This document shows, piece after piece, positions 57,656 through 64,000 of a stretch of DNA of 64,000 bases. The translations under genes and the position numbers were made by a program. The stretch covers positions 154,290-218,289 of the forward strand of contig NZ_SUHQ01000008.1 of the NCBI RefSeq assembly GCF_004962245.1, given 5' to 3'. Positions within the stretch are counted from its first letter, which is position 1. Each line of letters starts with the position of its first letter. Below the pieces are notes generated by a model, which searched no databases, was not told the DNA's origin, and saw only the letters and a list, made by a program, of their open reading frames with translations. Source of the DNA: Mesorhizobium sp. (GTDB lineage Bacteria; Pseudomonadota; Alphaproteobacteria; Rhizobiales; Rhizobiaceae).

Positions 57656-57829
57656 CGATTCAGTTGTTTGGAGCGCGACCGGAGGCAAGGCAGGGCTCCA
57701 CTCTTGCTGGTCGCGCGTCATGCCGGAATATGCTCATAAAAATCGTTGCGGCGCGGGCCGCCGGTCGAATCCGGGCCAATAGCCCGAATCCATTTGGGAT
57801 CGGTAGTCCGAATGTTCAGCCGGGGCCGC

Positions 57830-59185
57830 CTACTTGATCGCGTCCCAGCTCTTCTGGATGTCGGTGGCGACGTCCTGGGCGGACTTGCCGCCGACCAGAT
57901 CGATCATGCCGGTCCAGAAGGCGCCGGCGCCGATCTTGCCCGGCATCAGGTCGGACCCGTCGAAGCGGAAGGTCGAGGCCTCGGCGAGGATTGCGCCCTG
58001 CTTCTTCAGCGCCTCGCTGGCATAGGCGTCGTTGTTGACCGACTTCAGCGGCGTCACGAAGCCGCCCTGGGCCATCCAGATCTCATGGGCCAGCGGCATC
58101 TTCAGGAATTCGATGAAGGCGCGTGCGGCCTTGGAGTCCTTGGTGATCATGGCCAGTGTGCCGGCGCCGAGCACCGGGGTGCCGAGGTCGGCCTTGGAGG
58201 CGTAGGGCGGGTAGTAGAAGAAGTCGGCGTCCTGGCCGATCTCAGTGCCTTCCGGGAAGAAGGTCGGGATGAACGACGCCTGGTGATGCAGATAGCATTT
58301 CGGCGGCACCGAGAAGAGGCCCTTGGGGCTATCGCGGAAGTCGGTCGCCGCAACCGCCTGGGCGCCGCCATCGACCATCTTGTCGTCGGTTGCGATCTTG
58401 CCGAAAATGTCGATGGCGTTGACCACCGCGGGATCGTTGAACGGAATCTCGTTCTTCACCCACTTGTCGTAGGTCTCGGGCGTCTGGGTGCGCAGCATGA
58501 TGTCCTCGACCCAATCGGTCGCCGGCCAGCCGGTGGCGCCGCCCGAACCGAGCCCGATGCACCATGGCGTGCCGCCGTCGGCGATGATCTTCTTTTCGAG
58601 CTCGGCGAGCTCTTCCTGCGTCTTCGGCACCTCGTAGTCGGCTTCCTCGAAATTGTCGGGCGAATACCAGACCAGCGATTTCACGTCGGCTTTGTAGGGG
58701 AAGGCGAAGAAGCCCGGCTTGCCGTCCTTGTCGTTGAAGGTGCCGAGATCGACCCATGACTGGCCGGCGCCGTAATTGTCCTTGACCCAGTTGGCGGTGT
58801 CGTCGCCGAGCGGCGTCAGCAGGCCCTTGGACGCCAGGTCCTGGATCAGGCCCGGCTGCGGCAGCACGGCGATGTTGGGCGGGCTGCCGGCCTGCGTGTC
58901 GATGACGATCTGCTGTTCGTAATTTTCCGACGAGGAGTATTTGATCTGGGCGCCGGTGGCTTCCGAGAAATAGTCGAGAACGGTGCGCACAAGGCCCTCG
59001 TCCTCGCCGCGCCATGGCCCGAAGATCGATAGGGTCTCACCTTTGAGATCGACCTTCTTGAGCTCTTCGTAGTTCGCCCAGTTGAAGCGGGGGTCCTCAC
59101 CCGGCTTGAACTTCAGTTCGGCTTGCGCCGGCGCGCCCAGGGCGAGCGTGACAAACGCGGCGCCCAGCAGAAGCATTTTCTTCAT
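57830..59185 (-). CDS. aglE: Alpha-glucoside ABC transporter substrate-binding protein
   Basis: The 451-residue extracellular binding protein has a Sec signal peptide (MKKMLLLGAAFVTLALGAPAQA) and a mature domain of the family 1 type (YSSSENYEQQIVIDTQ, GSGGATGWPATDW). It captures alpha-glucosides in the periplasm and delivers them to AglFG. It is the first gene of the operon and is divergent from aglR. GGAGG lies just upstream of the start. Confidence 0.93.
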   Translation of the reverse strand: MKKMLLLGAAFVTLALGAPAQAELKFKPGEDPRFNWANYEELKKVDLKGETLSIFGPWRGEDEGLVRTVLDYFSEATGAQIKYSSSENYEQQIVIDTQAGSPPNIAVLPQPGLIQDLASKGLLTPLGDDTANWVKDNYGAGQSWVDLGTFNDKDGKPGFFAFPYKADVKSLVWYSPDNFEEADYEVPKTQEELAELEKKIIADGGTPWCIGLGSGGATGWPATDWVEDIMLRTQTPETYDKWVKNEIPFNDPAVVNAIDIFGKIATDDKMVDGGAQAVAATDFRDSPKGLFSVPPKCYLHHQASFIPTFFPEGTEIGQDADFFYYPPYASKADLGTPVLGAGTLAMITKDSKAARAFIEFLKMPLAHEIWMAQGGFVTPLKSVNNDAYASEALKKQGAILAEASTFRFDGSDLMPGKIGAGAFWTGMIDLVGGKSAQDVATDIQKSWDAIK

Positions 59186-59296
59186 CGGAATTCCTCCCAG
59201 TGGTCACAAACACCCGGACGAAACCTCCATTCCGTCCGCCGACGCTGCAGGACTGTGACTCAATCGGAAAGGAACCACAACCTTTCGAAGAGTCTT

Positions 59297-59310
59297 CCAA
59301 AGCGCTTTGG
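59297..59310. promoter_or_regulatory. LacI-type operator in the aglE promoter
   Basis: CCAAAGCGCTTTGG is a perfect 14-bp palindrome with a central CG, the standard LacI/GalR-family operator form, 112-125 bases upstream of the aglE ATG. A second copy of the core AAAGCGCTTT lies before aglR. AglR is the obvious binder. Confidence 0.85.
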
Positions 59311-59519
59311 CTTTTCCGATCACGCCACTGAATCGATCAGGAGTCAAGAGGGAGAAGAAACTAATCGATTTAAGTCCTCTGATGGTTGAGCATGCAAGTG
59401 CGCTGCAGCATGCTTTTTTGGCGATGCAGCAGTAAATTTTACTTCAAACCGGCCAGAAACGGTGTTTATGGTCTCCATGTTCGGCAGCGCTTTCCCAGGC
59501 CGCCGGCATTCCATGATTA

Positions 59520-59529
59520 AAAGCGCTTT
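59520..59529. promoter_or_regulatory. LacI-type operator before aglR
   Basis: AAAGCGCTTT, identical to the core of the box at 59297-59310, lies 19-28 bases upstream of the aglR GTG start, suggesting autorepression by blocking the ribosome-binding region or promoter. Confidence 0.8.
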
Positions 59530-59547
59530 GAGGCTTGGAGGCCTCCT

Positions 59548-60570
59548 GTGAACCTCAAACAGCTCTCCCACATGCTGGCGCTTTCGCAGACAACGGTAAG
59601 CCGCGCGCTGAACGGCTACCCGGAAGTCAACGAGGAAACGCGTCGGCGGGTGATCGACGCCGCCAAGCGCCACGGCTACCGCCCCAACCCGAGCGCGCGC
59701 CGGCTGGCGACCGGTAAGACCGGGATGATCGGCTATGTCTTGCCGACCGGGACGGCCGTCGACATCGACCCGCATTTCGTCGAATTCCTGTCCGGCCTCG
59801 GCGACTACGCCCGTTCGCACGAGCTCGACCTGGTGCTGTCCCCGGCCGATGCCGACGACCAGGAGACGACCTACCGGCGTATCGTCGCCAACCGGCAGGT
59901 CGACGCCGTCTACATCTCCTCGCCGAGGCCAGCCGACCGGCGGGTGGCGCTGGTCAGCACGCTCGGCATCCCCTTCATCGTCCATGGCCGCAGCGAAGGC
60001 CTCGATTTCGATTACCCCTTCACCGACATCGACAATGAGGGCGCCTTCCACGAGGCGGCACGGCTGCTCGTCCAGCTCGGTCACCGGCGGCTGGCGCTGA
60101 TCAACGGCGACGACCGCGAGACCTTCGCTATCCACCGCGAGCGTGGCGTGCGCCGGGCACTGGCGGTGAGCGGTCTGGTGCTTGGCGAAGGCCATGTCTG
60201 TTCCATGGCCATGACCGAGGAGAACGGCTACCGCGCCGCCAGACGGTTGCTCGAGCGCAGCGATGCGCCGACCGCGATCGCCTGCTCCAGCCTGATCATG
60301 GCGCTCGGCGTCGTGCGCGCGGTACGCGACCTCGGCCTGACCATTCCGGGCGACCTGTCGCTGATCGCCCATGACGATGTCTTCCCCTGGCTGAAGCCGG
60401 AGAATTTTTCGGTGCCGTTGTCGACGACGCGTTCGTCGATTCGTTTGGCCGGCGCGCGCGTCGCCGAGCGGCTGGCGGCGCGGATCTCCGGCCTGGAAGA
60501 GGGCGCCCGCGGCGAGGTCTGGCCGGTCGATCTGGTGATCAGGGGATCGGTCGCCGGCGCGCCGGCGTAG
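59548..60570 (+). CDS. aglR: LacI-family repressor of the agl operon
   Basis: The 340-residue repressor has an N-terminal LacI helix-turn-helix (LKQLSHMLALSQTTVSRALNGY) with hinge ARRLATGKTGMIGYV, then a sugar-binding effector domain. The start codon is GTG at 59548, with GGAGG at 59537-59541 six bases upstream. It is divergent from aglEFGAK, with matched operator boxes in front of each unit. The effector is presumably an alpha-glucoside. Confidence 0.92.
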   Translation: MNLKQLSHMLALSQTTVSRALNGYPEVNEETRRRVIDAAKRHGYRPNPSARRLATGKTGMIGYVLPTGTAVDIDPHFVEFLSGLGDYARSHELDLVLSPADADDQETTYRRIVANRQVDAVYISSPRPADRRVALVSTLGIPFIVHGRSEGLDFDYPFTDIDNEGAFHEAARLLVQLGHRRLALINGDDRETFAIHRERGVRRALAVSGLVLGEGHVCSMAMTEENGYRAARRLLERSDAPTAIACSSLIMALGVVRAVRDLGLTIPGDLSLIAHDDVFPWLKPENFSVPLSTTRSSIRLAGARVAERLAARISGLEEGARGEVWPVDLVIRGSVAGAPA

Positions 60571-60845
60571 GGTCAAACCCATTCAAGGCACCTAGAACGG
60601 CGCGGAAATGGCAACCTGGCTCAAGCGATAACGCCCGAGCTGCGATGGGCTTAACGAGCGAAGGCAGGCTGGAGACAGGGAAGGGCCGCATGAAGTGAAA
60701 TTATCCACTTGCGCGGATCCCGCATGTTTTATCGGATCGAACCGAAGCCGAATTGGCATGGCGGCTGGGGTCATGTTCATTCGCCGTTGCCGCGTGGCGC
60801 ATAACGAGCGCCGTTGCCAACACGCCAACGCCCGAACCACGACCA

Positions 60846-62537
60846 TCATTTTGCAAGGCACTCGGGAAGACGCACCGGTTTGTCGATCTTCGCCAGTAGC
60901 TCGGGCCTGGCGCAGGGCGGGAAACCGACAATGCGCATGGTTTCTATGAGACGCTTGCGGTCCGCATCCGTGTGGACAAGAGGTTCGTTCACCCTTCCCT
61001 CGATGGTCAGGTCGGGGAACCGTTTGAGGGCCTCGCTGATCAGGGTTTTCGCTTCCTCGGTACGCCCAACTGCCGCCAGCGCGGCGGGGCGATATGTCCA
61101 TCCCCAGATCCCATAATTCTCCGGCGCCAACCGGTCCATCATTAGCAGCGCGTCGTCGTAGCGGCCGACCATGAAATAGGCGTGGGCAAAAAGCCTGGTG
61201 CTCCACAACGGGTAGTTCGGGTTGAGATGGATCGCCCGATCAGCCATTTCGGCGCCCCGCTCGGCCTCGCCAAAAGTCGAAGCCCAAGGCACATAAAAGG
61301 TCACGATCTCGAACTGATTTGGAGCCATTTGCAGGGCCGCGTCGAATTCCGCCTTGGCGCGCGCGAGATCACCCTTTACGATCAGGCTCCGGGCGAGAAC
61401 GGCATGCGCTTCGGCATCGGCCGGATCGAGCGCGACTGAACGTTTAGCGGCTTCGGCGGCGATACGTCGATTCTTTTCGGGTTCGACATCGAAACTGGCC
61501 AGCACAGAATGCGAATGGTGCAGTTCCACCCAGGCGCGGGCCAGCGTAGGGTCCAGTTCGATAGCGCGGCTGAGAAGTCTGATGGCTTCCTCGACGTCGG
61601 CGCGATTGATTTGTTCCAGCTTCTCGGTACCGAGGAGGTAGAGTTCGTAGGCGTTGAGGTTGCCGGGAGGTTTGCGGTGCGCCGTTATCCGACCTGCCTC
61701 TTGGATCAGGCCAGCGCCGCCACCAAGCCGGTTGGAGACCTGCTCAGCAATCTCCGTCTGAATCGCAAACAAGTCCCGGTCCGGCCGGTCCCACCGGTTC
61801 GACCATAGATGCTTACCGGTCTTCGCGTCAATGAACTGAGCCGTAACCCGCACCCGATCGGCTTGGCGTTGAATCGAGCCTTCGACCACAAAGTCCGCGC
61901 CGAGCGCTGCAGCGACCTCAGTCGGGTTGGCCGGCTTGCCTTCGTAGACTTCCGTCGAGTTATGGGCAATCACCCGGAATTCAGGAAACCGTGCGAGATC
62001 GGTAATGATATCCTCGGTGAGGCCGCCGGCCAGACGCTGCACACTTGCTTCGCCGCCGATCGCTTGAAACGGCAGCACCGCGACGGATGGCAGGACCGTG
62101 TCAGAACGCTTCTCGATGGCGGAACCCATGAAGAGCCAGACTGCGCCTCCCGCCAACAAGAGGCCCAGCGCCACAGCCGCCGCGGTCCATTTCCACCTTG
62201 CCGGCGCCGAAGGCGGGTCCGCGGCCGCGATCACCAGCCTGTATCCGCGTTTCGGCACCGCCTTAAGTACTGACTGGCTCTCGTCGTGAAGCGCGCGGCG
62301 GATGTCGCGCACGCATTGAACCAGGCTGTCATCGGTGACGAATACGCCTGGCCACACCGCCTGCATCAGCTCATCTTTGGTGACCAGGCGGCCGGCGTTT
62401 TCCAGGAGATATTTCAGGAGGTCGAAGGCCTGCGGTCTGAGGGCGATCTCGCGCCCTTCCGGGTCACGCACAAACCCTCCGGCAACATCGACGATGACGC
62501 CGTTGATGGCGAATGTCCGGGCAGCCCGGGAATCCAT
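60846..62537 (-). CDS. CadC-like membrane regulator with TPR domain
   Basis: The 563-residue protein has an OmpR-type winged helix (about residues 1-105, GRLVTKDELMQAVWPGVFVTDDSLVQCVRDIRRAL), one membrane segment (about 115-135), a TolB-like/FlgO-type domain (AVLPFQAIGG to LWSNRWDRP, about 150-265) and at least four TPR-like repeats (about 290-500). This is the layout of CadC-like one-component regulators and of the adenylate-cyclase-associated TPR family. It may sense a periplasmic or membrane signal and bind DNA from the membrane. Target genes are unknown; the divergent secreted-protein gene is the first candidate. Confidence 0.86.
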   Translation of the reverse strand: MDSRAARTFAINGVIVDVAGGFVRDPEGREIALRPQAFDLLKYLLENAGRLVTKDELMQAVWPGVFVTDDSLVQCVRDIRRALHDESQSVLKAVPKRGYRLVIAAADPPSAPARWKWTAAAVALGLLLAGGAVWLFMGSAIEKRSDTVLPSVAVLPFQAIGGEASVQRLAGGLTEDIITDLARFPEFRVIAHNSTEVYEGKPANPTEVAAALGADFVVEGSIQRQADRVRVTAQFIDAKTGKHLWSNRWDRPDRDLFAIQTEIAEQVSNRLGGGAGLIQEAGRITAHRKPPGNLNAYELYLLGTEKLEQINRADVEEAIRLLSRAIELDPTLARAWVELHHSHSVLASFDVEPEKNRRIAAEAAKRSVALDPADAEAHAVLARSLIVKGDLARAKAEFDAALQMAPNQFEIVTFYVPWASTFGEAERGAEMADRAIHLNPNYPLWSTRLFAHAYFMVGRYDDALLMMDRLAPENYGIWGWTYRPAALAAVGRTEEAKTLISEALKRFPDLTIEGRVNEPLVHTDADRKRLIETMRIVGFPPCARPELLAKIDKPVRLPECLAK

Positions 62538-62710
62538 CCTCCGCCTCCCACCGCGGGGGAGTCATTATAGCAGATGCCTGCAAAAGCTTGAATGCTGATG
62601 GAACATCTTTGTTTTCGGCAAATTTTCACCGAACTATCACCAGTTGTTCGTTACATTGGTGCGGCGGCGATCCAGTGTTTCAGTCGTTCCGAAGATTTGG
62701 AATCGGTTCA

Positions 62711-63067
62711 ATGCTGAGACGCCGTCCCTTGCCGACCGTTGCCGTCATTTTCGTGGGCGGGGCTCTTTGTTCGCCGGGCGTCTACGCGCACGATGCCGGA
62801 ACGGGATGGTACTACCCGCCCAGCTGCTGCAACGGCGATGGCGCCATCGGCGACTGCCAAATGATCCCAGCCAACTCAGTGAGGGAAGCGCCAGATGGTT
62901 TTGCCGTAGTGCTGTTCCCCGGCGACCATCATCTGGTGACGCGAAAACAGAACTTCCGTATCCCGTACGGCAGTGAGATCAGGTCGGGCGACGGCAACTA
63001 TCACATCTGCCTTTACCCGACGCAGGCCACCGTCTTCTGCTTCTTTGCGCCGCCCGGATCAGCGTGA
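62711..63067 (+). CDS. Small secreted protein with cysteine pair (118 aa)
   Basis: The protein starts with a Sec signal peptide (MLRRRPLPTVAVIFVGGALC, ending around VYA at residue 26), and the mature part has paired cysteines in YPPSCCNGDG and in CLYPTQATVFCFFAPP, likely disulfide-bonded in the periplasm. I do not recognise the family, though similar short secreted proteins occur in Rhizobiales. Its start follows only a weak ribosome-binding site. It is divergent from the CadC-like regulator, with 173 bases between. Confidence 0.7.
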   Translation: MLRRRPLPTVAVIFVGGALCSPGVYAHDAGTGWYYPPSCCNGDGAIGDCQMIPANSVREAPDGFAVVLFPGDHHLVTRKQNFRIPYGSEIRSGDGNYHICLYPTQATVFCFFAPPGSA

Positions 63068-63203
63068 CTGCTGCGGGGATCATGACCACGTCGGTGTCAG
63101 GTCGGCTGTGGCCGGCATTTACGGTGCAGCCGAATTGCCAATGCCTCGCAGTCGCGACCCAACCGTATTCCGGGACTTGTTGAAATCGATAGGAGGACCC
63201 ACC

Positions 63204-63821
63204 ATGAACCTGCGATCCCTCAGAGCGCGTCGTGTCGGTGCGCTTATGTTCTCACTGTGTGCTTTCGGGCTGATGATGTCAGCCTCTATGCCAGCAGAAG
63301 GCAAATTCTTCGTCGAGCCTGTGGTTGAGAAAAAGGTGAAGGAACTGCCGCCCGGACCATTGTTTTGGCGGCTGGAAAATTTCCCAACGTTGGCGCAGGC
63401 CCAGAGCGCTGCGGGTCCGACCTCGCTTGCGGCGGAGGTCGCGGGCAAGGTCTGGCTGTTCACGCTTGGACCGAAGGATGGCTCCACGCCTGGCGGAACC
63501 AAGGTCGTCGAGATCGGACCCCTTTCGCCGATCAGCGCCAGCCAGTATTTGCTGCGCGTCAACCGCGCCGGTGGAGCGCCCGGCGCCAAGACGCCGATCC
63601 ATACGCATCCGGGACCGGAGGCCTTCTATGTGCTGGCTGGCAAGCTCGGCCAGAGAACGCCCCACGGCGTAACCTACGCTGAAGCCGGCACGGCCATGAC
63701 CGGACACGGGGCTGACACGCCGATGGAAGTGTTCAGCGCCGGCACAGCCGATCTCGATGAGCTGGCCATCTTCGTGGCGGACGCCGATCGGCCGTTCTCG
63801 TCACCGGCCAGCCTCGACTGA
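63204..63821 (+). CDS. Secreted cupin-domain protein
   Basis: The 205-residue protein has a signal peptide-like hydrophobic start (about residues 10-32, MFSLCAFGLMMSASMPAEG) and a cupin motif KTPIHTHPGPEAFYVLAGK followed by a second motif ending DTPMEVFSAGTADLDE. It probably binds a metal outside the cytoplasm. GGAGG (within AGGAGG, 63191-63196) precedes the ATG. It is in the same direction as the small secreted gene 137 bases before it. The last 179 bases of the window hold no recognisable feature. Confidence 0.8.
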   Translation: MNLRSLRARRVGALMFSLCAFGLMMSASMPAEGKFFVEPVVEKKVKELPPGPLFWRLENFPTLAQAQSAAGPTSLAAEVAGKVWLFTLGPKDGSTPGGTKVVEIGPLSPISASQYLLRVNRAGGAPGAKTPIHTHPGPEAFYVLAGKLGQRTPHGVTYAEAGTAMTGHGADTPMEVFSAGTADLDELAIFVADADRPFSSPASLD

Positions 63822-64000
63822 GGCGACATTTCCCGGGGTGGCGCGAATGTTCGGAACGAGCTGAGGCGGCACCCCAGCGAAGATCCGCAAGATTCCAGAA
63901 TTTTGGATTTTCGCTTACACGCATCATCGAATGTCAGTTTTGGTCCGGTGGGTTCAATAGGTCATTGCAACACCTTCTGTAGCCTATCGGCCGGCGTTTC

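Overview
The window looks like chromosomal DNA of a Mesorhizobium-type alphaproteobacterium (Rhizobiales). I infer this from the high GC content, the trpF-trpB-trpA-accD-folC gene order, the AddAB recombination nuclease, a rhizobial alpha-glucoside (agl) transport operon, an ACC deaminase gene with its own Lrp-type regulator, and three tandem DUF680 genes, a small secreted family known to me mainly from Mesorhizobium. I see no insertion sequence, tRNA, rRNA, CRISPR array or phage gene. About 63 protein genes are called; several starts were moved downstream on ribosome-binding-site or family evidence, and two short genes (36 and 69 codons) are called mainly on translation signals.

Layout. 1-5.1 kb: end of addB, addA, thioredoxin, a small cupin. 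5.1-10.7 kb (minus strand): VOC protein, folC, accD, trpA, trpB, trpF. 10.8-15.1 kb: small genes, a YgjP-type metalloprotease, acdR/acdS (ACC deaminase) and a hydrolase. 15.2-21.5 kb: translation operon infC-rpmI-rplT-pheS-pheT with two unrelated genes inside it (an isoprenylcysteine-methyltransferase-like membrane protein and a GFA-family protein). 21.6-28.6 kb: redox and accessory metabolism (aldo/keto reductase, LysR regulator, cytochrome b561, YceI, Gfo/Idh/MocA, FAD dehydrogenase, esterase).

28.8-36.1 kb: a carnitine-catabolism operon on the minus strand. It encodes a BKACE/dehydrocarnitine-cleavage enzyme, a 36-codon coupled small ORF, L-carnitine dehydrogenase, an acyl-CoA dehydrogenase, an ADP-forming acyl-CoA synthetase and a CaiD-like hydratase. 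A GlxA/CdhR-like AraC regulator is divergent, and three repeated operator-like boxes lie between. The proposed route is gamma-butyrobetaine or crotonobetaine to L-carnitine to glycine betaine. The next step, glycine betaine to dimethylglycine, is supplied 14 kb away by gbcA-gbcB (48.3-50.6 kb). A textbook-looking cobalamin riboswitch (about 50.88-51.05 kb, minus strand) lies upstream of gbcA, with no recognisable B12 gene between them.

36.4-48.3 kb: xylA and xylB, a TPR protein, a LysE exporter, an L,D-transpeptidase lipoprotein, a PPi-type phosphofructokinase with a metallo-beta-lactamase-fold protein, a Do/DegP protease, and a sulfite-oxidase-fold/flavin-reductase pair. 51.6-52.6 kb: three DUF680 genes in tandem with a 67-bp repeat between copies, ended by a strong terminator. 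52.6-60.6 kb: aglK-A-G-F-E with divergent aglR; LacI-type palindromes (AAAGCGCTTT core) lie in front of both units. 60.8-64 kb: a CadC-like membrane regulator with TPRs and two secreted or periplasmic proteins.

All functional calls rest on reading the translated sequence and family knowledge; no database search was run.
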